NCBI RefSeq assembly: GCF_025947345.1
Contig: NZ_CP110011.1
Location: 4,898,001 to 4,962,000, forward strand
DNA: 64,000 bases
Direction of reading: 5' to 3'
From: Flavobacterium sp. N502536
GTDB lineage: Bacteria > Bacteroidota > Bacteroidia > Flavobacteriales > Flavobacteriaceae
The position numbers were made by a program, and so were the translations under genes. The notes under the pieces are model-generated. The model saw only the letters and a program-made list of their open reading frames with translations. It searched no databases and was not told where the DNA came from. How positions within the stretch are numbered: the first letter of the stretch is position 1; each line of letters opens with the position of its first letter. Below are positions 28,469 through 36,322 of the stretch, piece by piece.

Positions 28469-28611
28469 GTATGGTGTTGAAATTTTATTAAAAATAGAAG
28501 TTTATTGTATGATAATACTATTTCACCTTTAATCAGATAACATATACCAATTTAAGGTTAATATAGTACAAATTAGTAAAAAGGTAATAAGGCACATAAT
28601 CTATAACAAAA

Positions 28612-28652
28612 GAAGAAGCCGCCTCAAATTTTGTATTGAGACGGCTTCTTCT
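28612..28652 (-). terminator. Terminator hairpin
   Basis: GAAGAAGCCGCCTCAA pairs with TTGAGACGGCTTCTTC with one mismatch, directly downstream (minus strand) of the coding remnant. It probably ended a gene that is now mostly lost. Confidence 0.7.
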
Positions 28653-28655
28653 TTT

Positions 28656-28754
28656 CTATTCTTTTTCCAATTTCTTTACTTTCACAGATAAGGTCCTTGT
28701 GTCAGCTGGAAGATTAAATACATACAAACTGATTTTGTTTTTTAAGCTACTTAA
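28656..28754 (-). pseudogene. C-terminal remnant of an unidentified protein
   Basis: A 32-codon open stretch with no start codon ends in LYVFNLPADTRTLSVKVKKL and a stop, immediately before a terminator. The alternating strand pattern looks like the last strands of a secreted beta domain. The rest is replaced by AT-rich sequence, so it is probably a deletion scar. Confidence 0.35.
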
Positions 28755-28803
28755 TCAATTCTATATTTTTTTATGGTACTATTTTCTTCTTTATGGGCAT
28801 AGA

Positions 28804-29175
28804 TCATACATTTGAACTACTAAATTCTTCTAGAAAATAATTTATATTACTTGTTGACAAAAATTGCTTACAAAACTCAAGTTCATTATTCTTTTTATTT
28901 TCATCAAGCATTATTTCCTCATTAGGTTCTGCTGTGTTCTGTATGATACCTAAAGCCCAATGATAAGGCATCTCATGCATTAAAAAATAAACATCTCCGG
29001 CATCTTCTAATGTTTCTAAAAAGCTTATAAATCGTAAATGAGTATCATTATACTCTAATTTAGCATTAAAAAAATCTGTTATAAGATTTCTTATATAAGA
29101 ATAAAATATACTTCTGTAAAAAATTCTTTCTTTTCCATCTGTTTCATCATCCATAAAAATAAAATCTTTTTCCAT
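28804..29175 (-). CDS. Small acidic cytoplasmic protein, candidate orphan immunity protein
   Basis: The 123-residue protein has no signal or membrane segment and is rich in D, E, F and Y. It has a run of aromatic helices (YRSIFYSYIRNLITDFF) and a central MHEMPYHWALGII stretch. No family is recognised. It lies downstream of an orphan Rhs core fragment (29430-29915), the position where immunity genes of displaced Rhs toxins are usually left behind. Small size, acidity, AT-richness and location suggest an immunity protein whose toxin is gone. That is inference. Confidence 0.5.
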   Translation of the reverse strand: MEKDFIFMDDETDGKERIFYRSIFYSYIRNLITDFFNAKLEYNDTHLRFISFLETLEDAGDVYFLMHEMPYHWALGIIQNTAEPNEEIMLDENKKNNELEFCKQFLSTSNINYFLEEFSSSNV

Positions 29176-29324
29176 AATTTAATGACATATTATATGTTGT
29201 GATGCTAGTTTAGGACCGGTAAACACTGTAATAGTTTGTTCTTATCTCTAATTTTAAGTAATTAATCTTCTAAATATTTTAAATAGAAAAATGCTTTTTC
29301 AGAATTCATATCAAAACGATAAAC

Positions 29325-29356
29325 AAAAAACTGCCTCGGTATTGAGGCAGTTTTTT
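29325..29356. terminator. Terminator hairpin after the orphan Rhs fragment
   Basis: AAAAAACTGCCTC and GAGGCAGTTTTTTT form a nine-base stem with flanking A and T tracts, so it could work in both directions. Confidence 0.8.
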
Positions 29357-29383
29357 TATGTTCACGAGCAAGATACCCACTTC

Positions 29384-29436
29384 AACCTGAAAATTAACCA
29401 TGTGCCAACACATTTGGAATATTATAAATTCAGGTT
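29384..29436. repeat. Nested palindrome at the broken end of the orphan Rhs fragment
   Basis: AACCTGAA (29384-29391) and TTCAGGTT (29429-29436) form outer arms; ATGTG and CACAT (29400-29404 and 29409-29413) form an inner hairpin with loop CCAA. The outer arm covers the stop codon of the orphan frame, exactly where the toxin part would be expected. Confidence 0.45.
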
Positions 29437-29915
29437 AACAAGATATTTGGATTCTGGCTACAATAAAGCCCTGATTCAGAATTATAATACCTAAACCTGT
29501 TATAATACAAACCAGTCTCTATATCCTCATATTGGCCCAACTGCCTAAAAGGAATAAAATCTCGATCGCCTTTTAGATTACGGAGATCTCCATAAATGTC
29601 ATAATCTGTTTCCCAGACTAACTTACCTTTTTCAGTATAAGCCTGTACAGGACGACCAATATAATCATTAATAATATAGGACTTCCCATCTCCTATAATC
29701 TTAGCACTTGGTACAAAAGAACCTCCTTCATACACCCAAGTAATTAAATTGTAAATTGGTTCAGACTTGTCGTAAACTAAGTCATCCTCAGTAGCAACTA
29801 ATTTAGGACGATCTTTTAAATCGTATTTCCACATTTGCGTAGCGTTTGTAAAGTACACTTCGTAGAGCGGGGACCTGTATTGCAAAGTACTCGGACGAGA
29901 TGGATGGCTACCTTT
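29430..29915 (-). pseudogene. Orphan Rhs core fragment (displaced Rhs C-terminal core)
   Basis: The frame is open from about 29915 but has no ATG at its start. Its first ~28 codons have no relation to Rhs; from WKYDLKDRPKLVATEDD onwards it matches the end of the Rhs core of the main gene (residues near 1115-1240) almost residue for residue, including GDLRNLKGDRDFIPFRQLG and GLYYNRFRYY. It stops shortly after, at the point where the toxin domain begins in the main gene. It is therefore a leftover of an earlier Rhs tail whose toxin domain was lost, and serves as a recombination substrate for the main gene. Confidence 0.8.
29455..29831 (-). repeat. Duplicated end of the Rhs core (copy of 31230-31610)
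   Basis: The DNA of this stretch is closely similar to 31230-31610 in the main Rhs gene in the same orientation. Similarity ends abruptly at 29831 (after TCGTATTTCCA) and fades below about 29455. Direct repeats like this allow recombination that swaps the Rhs toxin tail. Confidence 0.8.
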
Positions 29916-29937
29916 TTAATTTTTGAATTCTATATTT

Positions 29938-30744
29938 TTATATTATCTCTCTAATTTCCATTAAAATGTTTCCGAGCAAGTTGAGGCCTCTCCATTTTGA
30001 ATTATCGAATCTTTCTAGATCATTTGTAGAAAAACCAATACCCCATATTAGATCAACTGGGCTTGTTTCTGCTAAGATCATTTTTTTAGTTTCTTTTAGT
30101 AAAAAATTTAATTCTTTATTTTGAGTAAATTTTTTCAAATTTCCAATTCGTACAATTTCCTCTCTTTTCTTAATCCATATATCTTCTTTGAAACCGTTCA
30201 CTTGTCTTCCTAATTTTCGTTGACGACTTTGATTAGGTTCTTTAATGATTTCATTCATTTTTTCATAATCATTAAATAATTTGGCTTTCGAATACATCAT
30301 CCATTGTTCAGCTGAATTGAAATTCAAATCATCTATTATAAAAGTAGAATTGTACCATTGAGATAAAGGATTATTGTATCCATAGAAAAAATAATATTTA
30401 AAAAAAAGACGTTTTTCATAAATTATTCTTATTTTTTTTAGCTCATTTATTTTGTTTAAAATTAATTTTTTATAATCTTCATTATTGAGGTCTATTAGAT
30501 TATTTTGTGTAAAAATAGGATTTGATAAAATTCCAATAATTCTATCTATTGTGTTTGTAAAAAAGTAATCAAACTCTTTTGGAATTTCATTTTCTTTTTT
30601 ACAAATCTCAAAAAATGACATCAAAATATTAAAAAGTTTATTGTAACTCTCTTCATTCCATTCGGCATTAATTCTTAAACAGTATTCTAATTCAATATCG
30701 CTATCATTATATTCTAAATATTCATTTAAGTAATCTATTTGCAT
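29938..30744 (-). CDS. NADAR-domain protein, predicted enzymatic immunity to the Rhs ADP-ribosyltransferase toxin
   Basis: Residues about 115-268 form a full NADAR (YbiA-like) domain: YGYNNPLSQWY, SAEQWMM with K153 (144-153), KLGRQVNGF, NLKKFTQN and LAETSPVDLIWGIG (about 224-237) are the family's motifs in order. Characterised NADAR enzymes hydrolyse ADP-ribose from modified guanine, and the family is known beside ADP-ribosyltransferase toxins. Here the start overlaps the end of the Rhs-toxin gene by ten bases, so toxin and immunity are co-translated. It has no signal peptide and would act in the cytoplasm. An N-terminal helical extension of about 112 residues is not part of NADAR and might bind the toxin or its target. 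Both genes are far more AT-rich than the Rhs core, as expected for an exchanged cassette. Confidence 0.85.
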   Translation of the reverse strand: MQIDYLNEYLEYNDSDIELEYCLRINAEWNEESYNKLFNILMSFFEICKKENEIPKEFDYFFTNTIDRIIGILSNPIFTQNNLIDLNNEDYKKLILNKINELKKIRIIYEKRLFFKYYFFYGYNNPLSQWYNSTFIIDDLNFNSAEQWMMYSKAKLFNDYEKMNEIIKEPNQSRQRKLGRQVNGFKEDIWIKKREEIVRIGNLKKFTQNKELNFLLKETKKMILAETSPVDLIWGIGFSTNDLERFDNSKWRGLNLLGNILMEIREII

Positions 30745-33700
30745 GGGGTATATCTTTTAACAATTGCATTTTTACTAATTTCTCCCTCAACTAAAAGTTC
30801 GTTAGCATTTTTTGCAAATTTATTTACTTTTCTTAACTCTTCTGTTGGATTTTTACTGACATCTCCTAAATGATTTTTTCTTCCTTCTGGTGTGTTTAAA
30901 TCAACTTTATTGTTAGATACTTTATCTAAATCAATCTCAACAACATCAGTACCCGATTTTTTTGCCCATCTTTCGGCAAAACCACGATCCTTGGTTAATG
31001 AAATATATTGATCTTTATAGCCATCAGTTGATCCATTTAAAACGTGATCATATGCACTTCTCGTTGCTGTAGGATCCTTGGGAATAATATTTCCTCCAGA
31101 ATCTAAGCTACCCATGTCATTTGGACTTAATGCTCTAAACCATATGTCTTCCCAACCAAAAATATCAACATACTGGTTACAATCTTTGACAAATGAATAT
31201 AAATTTAATCCACCCCAATACTTTATCGGATCCTGACTAATATATATTCCAGTATCAGGAGAGTAATACCTAAACCTGTTGTAATACAATCCTGTCTCTA
31301 AATCTTCGTATTGCCCCAACTGTCTAAAAGGAATAAAATCTCGATCGCCTTTCAGATTGCGTAAATCTCCATAAATATCATAATCAGTCTCCCAAACGAG
31401 CTCACCTGCTTCTGAATAAGCTTGAATAGGACGACCAATATAATCGTTGATGATCGAGAACTTTTCTTCTCCAATAATCTTGGCACTTGGTACAAAACTT
31501 CCTTCTTGATATATCCAAGTTATAAGATTCTCAATCGGTTCGGGTTTATCATAGACTAAGTCATCTTCAGTAGCAACTAATTTAGGTCGATCTTTTAAAT
31601 CGTATTTCCATTCATGAATAAGAACGTTTCCATCCCAAACATAACGATTTATTTTTTGGTTTGCAATTTTTGAAGTGCGTCGACCCAGAGCATCGTACTC
31701 AAAATATATTTTCTTTCCATCGGGGTTGGTGATGCTCTCGAGCATACCGTTAGCCAGCCAGCTATAAGTGGTATCGCCGTCCTGCCATTGCTCGTGTTCT
31801 TGCTGTAATCTGGCTTCTTCCGTTTCGTTGCCCGTCAGTTTATCGATCCAGTTGGTTGGCTCTTCGAATTTTAGTTCTTCGTTGATGTTTCTGGAACTTT
31901 TATGTATCAGGTTACCCAGTTCGTCGTATTTGTAATGGTACTTTTCGTCTTTCAACAATTTCCCGCCTTTACCGTACTTACGATCGCTTCGATCTGGAGT
32001 TTTATAAAGATTCCCTACGGCATCTGGGGTTTTGTAAAGCTGTTCTTTGCCATTATAGTCGGCTTTGGCCAAATTACCAAAATCATCATAGTCAAAGTAG
32101 GTGATACTGGAAGTCATTTGATTTACCGCGCTGCGCAATTGCTGGTTGGTATCCCAGTTGTAATAACGTGATCCAGTGCGTTTGCCATTGGCAAATACTT
32201 CTTGTTCTTTTTGTTTTCCGTTGTTGTTGTAACTGGTTTTAATGTGGAGTCCACCTGTGGTAAAGCGTTCTATTTCTCTTCCCAGTTCGTCGCGTTTCAG
32301 GGTGGTTTCCCACTTCTGGTGCTGTTCTTTGAGTTCGTTGCTTTGTGCCTCTATGCGTTCCAACTGTCCTTTTGAGTCATACTGCGTACTGATCTCTGCT
32401 CCTAAACTAGTGTTTATATGGGTGCGTTGTCCCAGTTTATTGTAAGTCGAGGTAAGTGTAATGGCATTTTCGGTGTCATCGAGCTGTTGTTTCTGGGTTT
32501 CTTTTACGATACGTCCCATTTCATCACGGTCCAGAAGGATACTTACATTTTGATTTACAGCTTCTGTTAAAAGTCCGTTTTTGTTGTAAGTGTAGGTTTC
32601 CCAGGTACCGTCATGATAGTCGGCTCTGGTGATGCGTCCCAGTGCATCCTGCTCGTACTCAGTAAATTTTCCATTGCCATGATCTATTCTGGTCACTTCT
32701 CCTGCGAGATTACGCTGGTATTTTTTGACCATACCGTCAAAGGCAGTTTCTTTGATTATTTGTCCGGCTTTGTTGCGGGCAAAATAGTAGACTTCGTTGT
32801 CTTCGTTTTTGATGGCTTGCAATTGCTCCATCTTGTCGTAATCAAAACGAACTTTCACGCCATTTTGTTCGCGCGTAGCTAGGCTTCCCAGTGGGGTATA
32901 ACTGAACTTAATCTTGTTTTTATTGTCTTTTAGAGCTATGACTTCATCGTAATTGTTGTAGGTAAACTGTATGACATTGCTGTCTTTCTCTACAATTTGT
33001 CTTACGCGGTCCAATGCATCGTAGCTAAAATAATCGGCCATTTGCATTGGAGTGTAAATCGCTTGTACGCGTCCACGATGGTCGTACTCCCATGATTTTA
33101 GTTTTTGGTTGTTCTCACGCCATTCTGTAAGATTGTATTGATCGTCATAAATCAGTTCGAGTTTGTTGTTGTTTTTGGCCACTGTCGCCAATAGTCCATT
33201 ATCGTGATAACTAAAGTGGGTGGTGGTTTTATCGGGAGCAATAATCGTTTTAAGCTGATCCTCTCTATCTTCTTTGTACAAATAAACGGTTTTGTTCCCT
33301 TCGGGATCTATGGCTATCGACGGGCGGTTTTCCTCATCGTAAATCATGATTTCTTCGGTACCATCCGGGTAAACCGTGCCGGTTTTGTTTCCTCTGTCAT
33401 CGTAGTTAAAGCCTAATACACGTCCTTCGGGATCAATCTCGCGATAGAGTTCCATAAACTCGGTATAATCGTAAAAGGTACTGTTGCCCATTGGGTCTTT
33501 TACTTGTGTAATCAGCTGGCTTGGTTCGTAATAATAAGTGGTTACAGTTAGGTTGGAGTCTGTTATCAGATTATAACCTTCCTCGGGGTGGTATTCCATC
33601 CAGCCTTCCTGCCAGCCGCCGTCACCCCAGGTGTGTATACAGCGGTTTTGGGTGTCATATTCCCAGTAAAAAGCTTGTCCGTTACGGTCGGTTTTTTTAA

Positions 33701-34961
33701 CCATTAAATGATTTTCATATTCAATGGCTGTCGGTTTTTGCAGTGCATCAATAATAGCACTTATGTTACCTTCGGGATCGTACTCATACGCTACTAAAAG
33801 TTCGTCCTGTTCCGGTCCGACAAGCTCCAGCTTTTGAATAAATCCGTCCTTGGTGCTTACTTTGATCACTCTGCCTGCAGCATCGATGATTTTTTTCAAA
33901 CGGTTTGCTGTAAATTCGAAAATTAAGCAAAGTCCGTTTGGATTGCTAATTTTTGTAAGCTGGTATTTTTTGCTATCAAAATGGGTAAACTCATAAAAGA
34001 GTTTACTTTGATGATTGTAAGCCTGATAACCATCGGGAGTTCTTTTGAGGGTAGTTTTTTCTTCACGTAAGTAAAACTCTTCTTCAGGTAGCAGTATTGG
34101 AAAAACAGCAAGTCGCCCGTCCTCCATTCGAAGTCCTAAGGCATCATCTTCGGGGTATAATTCTACGGCTCTGTCGTAGACACAGTGTGTTCCATGACCG
34201 AGCCAGCCCACGTAATTAGAATCGGAGTACCAGCTGCGTTTCCAATTTAGAGGAATCGGACTGGTCAAATCAAAATCACTGCCTTCATAAATCACCACGC
34301 CATTGACCACATTTACGGGGTCATTAACACATTTTCGGAGTCCATCTTTGAGCCCATTAGGACCTTTTGATCCCTTAAGGTTAATCTTTTTAACAAGACC
34401 TCTAACTTTTTTCATCAGAGTACTAAAGCCAATACTAGCTAATAATCCTGTAAGAACCCCGCCCCAATCGGGCGGATAAGGGCCTCCAACCATAACCGGT
34501 TTCCCGGTAGGAATAGGCAAGGAAAATGAAGTTGGGGCAAAAAGGGTTGGGGCAAACGGTAACATTTTCTTGCCTATTTTAGTCTTACCAAGGGATAATG
34601 ATAACGGAATACCGATATCATTACAAGTCATTAACATATGACCTTTGGGACTCATTCGGGTGCTGTCTGAAAATACGGTTTGAGAAGCAAAAAAGTTCAT
34701 GCTTTCGTGGCCAATAATAGGCGTCATCAACCAGGGTGGTGTAAAAAGCGGAATGTGTACCAATGGAATGATGATACCACTGGTGTCTGAGTTCCCTCGT
34801 TTAAAACCATTTACATGCACGCTGGTGCCTAAAAATGGAACATAATCAAAAGGGTCAATGACAATACCTATGTAAGGGTGAAAAGGGTTAAAAGGAGGCA
34901 AAGTGGTGAAATGGATGTCTATTCCCACCACAATGGTTAAATGGTTATCGGTTAATAACAT
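30735..34961 (-). CDS. PAAR-like/Rhs T6SS effector with C-terminal ADP-ribosyltransferase-like toxin domain
   Basis: This 1408-residue protein has no signal peptide. Residues 1 to about 175 look like a PAAR-type spike tip, followed by a DUF6531-type lead-in (CVNDPVNVVNGVVIYEGSDF) and a long array of YD/Rhs repeats that forms a cocoon. The core ends with GLYYNRFRYYSPDTGIYISQ and GGLNLYSFV. The last ~138 residues (from about 1271; DNA 30738-31151) differ in composition and read like an ART fold: R1276 in WFRALS, S1321 in YISLTKD, then AERWA, VVEIDL and E1388 in NELLVEG, an R-S-E arrangement. Predicted activity is transfer of ADP-ribose from NAD to a target in the recipient cell. The gene follows VgrG and a helical adaptor candidate and overlaps a NADAR immunity gene. 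The Rhs call is firm; the ART call rests on motifs plus the NADAR neighbour. Confidence 0.88.
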   Translation of the reverse strand: MLLTDNHLTIVVGIDIHFTTLPPFNPFHPYIGIVIDPFDYVPFLGTSVHVNGFKRGNSDTSGIIIPLVHIPLFTPPWLMTPIIGHESMNFFASQTVFSDSTRMSPKGHMLMTCNDIGIPLSLSLGKTKIGKKMLPFAPTLFAPTSFSLPIPTGKPVMVGGPYPPDWGGVLTGLLASIGFSTLMKKVRGLVKKINLKGSKGPNGLKDGLRKCVNDPVNVVNGVVIYEGSDFDLTSPIPLNWKRSWYSDSNYVGWLGHGTHCVYDRAVELYPEDDALGLRMEDGRLAVFPILLPEEEFYLREEKTTLKRTPDGYQAYNHQSKLFYEFTHFDSKKYQLTKISNPNGLCLIFEFTANRLKKIIDAAGRVIKVSTKDGFIQKLELVGPEQDELLVAYEYDPEGNISAIIDALQKPTAIEYENHLMVKKTDRNGQAFYWEYDTQNRCIHTWGDGGWQEGWMEYHPEEGYNLITDSNLTVTTYYYEPSQLITQVKDPMGNSTFYDYTEFMELYREIDPEGRVLGFNYDDRGNKTGTVYPDGTEEIMIYDEENRPSIAIDPEGNKTVYLYKEDREDQLKTIIAPDKTTTHFSYHDNGLLATVAKNNNKLELIYDDQYNLTEWRENNQKLKSWEYDHRGRVQAIYTPMQMADYFSYDALDRVRQIVEKDSNVIQFTYNNYDEVIALKDNKNKIKFSYTPLGSLATREQNGVKVRFDYDKMEQLQAIKNEDNEVYYFARNKAGQIIKETAFDGMVKKYQRNLAGEVTRIDHGNGKFTEYEQDALGRITRADYHDGTWETYTYNKNGLLTEAVNQNVSILLDRDEMGRIVKETQKQQLDDTENAITLTSTYNKLGQRTHINTSLGAEISTQYDSKGQLERIEAQSNELKEQHQKWETTLKRDELGREIERFTTGGLHIKTSYNNNGKQKEQEVFANGKRTGSRYYNWDTNQQLRSAVNQMTSSITYFDYDDFGNLAKADYNGKEQLYKTPDAVGNLYKTPDRSDRKYGKGGKLLKDEKYHYKYDELGNLIHKSSRNINEELKFEEPTNWIDKLTGNETEEARLQQEHEQWQDGDTTYSWLANGMLESITNPDGKKIYFEYDALGRRTSKIANQKINRYVWDGNVLIHEWKYDLKDRPKLVATEDDLVYDKPEPIENLITWIYQEGSFVPSAKIIGEEKFSIINDYIGRPIQAYSEAGELVWETDYDIYGDLRNLKGDRDFIPFRQLGQYEDLETGLYYNRFRYYSPDTGIYISQDPIKYWGGLNLYSFVKDCNQYVDIFGWEDIWFRALSPNDMGSLDSGGNIIPKDPTATRSAYDHVLNGSTDGYKDQYISLTKDRGFAERWAKKSGTDVVEIDLDKVSNNKVDLNTPEGRKNHLGDVSKNPTEELRKVNKFAKNANELLVEGEISKNAIVKRYTPCK

Positions 34962-34964
34962 GGT

Positions 34965-36314
34965 TTAGTAGGTGTTGCTTAATTGATATTCTTCCCGGAT
35001 TTGTTTGGCGATTTGTTTTGGGGTGTCTTTCCAGTTTTCTCCAAAAATACTTATCATTCTGTCGGCTATAGCTTCTTTTTCTGCGTACTCTATTTTGGGA
35101 TCATTCTCTAAATAACTGTTTGCGATAAAGGTAAAATTGATGATTTTAAGATCACTGTCTGTTAACGCATAGCCGTACTCAAATGCATCGTCTAAAATTG
35201 CAGTATATTGTCCGTCTTTCTTTTTTGCAGCGAGTAACAATGCATAATTATAACCGTTAATGACTTGCATCTCCTGCCCTATTTCTTTGGCAATAGCCAC
35301 TTGTTTTAAAAAGTGATGTATCGCCAAATCCGTATTTCCGGTAATGCTGTAATGTGAGCCTTTGTAAACTAAAAGCTGCATCAAGATTCCTGCAATATCT
35401 TCTTTCTCTTTATAAAATGGGGTCGTTATTTTTATTCCCTTATCCAGCAATTCATGAATCAGTTCTTTTTCATCTTTAAACTGAAATAAAAAACTGGCGT
35501 AAATAAGATAGGATGAAGCCCAAAAACTGGTTTCTCCGGTACTCTTGCTTATATCAATAAGCTCATTACCAAGTCTTTTTACTTTTTCTTGTTTTTTATC
35601 CTTTGCGGCTTCTCCAATTTCAAACAGGCATTTTCGATAACGCACCTGCGGATCATTTGGATTCCCCTGTGTGGCTATTTCTTTATAGGCTTTGTTAATC
35701 TCCTGCTTTGGAATTTCAATGAGGATTCCTTTGTCTTTTAGCTGCCCCATCATCTGGCTGTACAACTGCCTTTCCTGATAGTCAATACATAAGAATCCGA
35801 CATTCTCAGGTAATAAAGCAATCAGTTCTTTTATACTCTCCAATAAAACCTCAGGATCACTAACTTTTTTTATTAAAAAACTAACGATTAAAAGGTTTCC
35901 CGTTTTTGCCTCAAAATTTTTAAAACTAATGAGCATTCGGATATAAAAATCTTTTAGATCCTGAATGCTTAATTGTTCTATCTCCGGCAATGTATCTTTA
36001 AAAGAATTAAATTCTTCCCAGTTCCAATTTGGATTTTTCTTGAGGTCTTCTTCAAAACCTAACAGCCATTGTTCAATAATGGTGGTGTAAAAATCTTTTT
36101 TATCGTAAAAATCAATAGCAAAAGCGACAAACGAATCAACCGATTGTCCGTATGCTGAAGATTCTAAACGAATAAATCCATCTACTAAAGGATAATCCTC
36201 TGTAAAACAAACCATGTTGAATATTTGTACCTTGGGATTATCTTTTCTGGTTTTGATCCAAATTTTCTGAATGTTTTCGACCCTTATAGCAATAGGATTG
36301 TGTGCGTTATTCAT
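34965..36314 (-). CDS. Helical-repeat protein between VgrG and Rhs, candidate T6SS effector adaptor
   Basis: The 449-residue protein has no signal or membrane segment. The N-terminal half (to about residue 210) is mixed alpha/beta (NLLIVSFLIKKV, NVGFLCIDYQERQL). The C-terminal half consists of TPR-like helical pairs with the typical small residues (WASSYLIYASFLFQ, KGSHYSITGNTDLAIHHFLK, INGYNYALLLAAKK). I do not recognise a named family. The spacing is tight: VgrG ends eight bases upstream and Rhs begins three bases downstream. In Proteobacteria this slot is held by adaptors (for example DUF4123 or Eag proteins) that load an effector onto VgrG; neither is present here. A loading chaperone role is therefore likely but inferred. 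Confidence 0.65.
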   Translation of the reverse strand: MNNAHNPIAIRVENIQKIWIKTRKDNPKVQIFNMVCFTEDYPLVDGFIRLESSAYGQSVDSFVAFAIDFYDKKDFYTTIIEQWLLGFEEDLKKNPNWNWEEFNSFKDTLPEIEQLSIQDLKDFYIRMLISFKNFEAKTGNLLIVSFLIKKVSDPEVLLESIKELIALLPENVGFLCIDYQERQLYSQMMGQLKDKGILIEIPKQEINKAYKEIATQGNPNDPQVRYRKCLFEIGEAAKDKKQEKVKRLGNELIDISKSTGETSFWASSYLIYASFLFQFKDEKELIHELLDKGIKITTPFYKEKEDIAGILMQLLVYKGSHYSITGNTDLAIHHFLKQVAIAKEIGQEMQVINGYNYALLLAAKKKDGQYTAILDDAFEYGYALTDSDLKIINFTFIANSYLENDPKIEYAEKEAIADRMISIFGENWKDTPKQIAKQIREEYQLSNTY

Positions 36315-36322
36315 TTTCGGCT

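Larger units (their letters stand above)
28469..28803. other. Intergenic region at the edge of the T6SS island, 335 bases
   Basis: It contains the upstream region of the hydroxyproline operon, a strong terminator (28612-28652) and a short coding remnant (28656-28754). Nothing else is recognisable. Confidence 0.5.

Noticed and set aside
29430..29885. Orphan Rhs fragment as a functional gene
   Set aside because: It has no ATG at the start of the frame, an unrelated 5' end and no toxin domain.
30735..34961. Whole Rhs gene as a cell-wall WapA-type or secreted insecticidal (Tc) protein
   Set aside because: There is no signal peptide, the N-terminus looks PAAR-like and the gene is in a vgrG operon, so T6SS delivery fits better.
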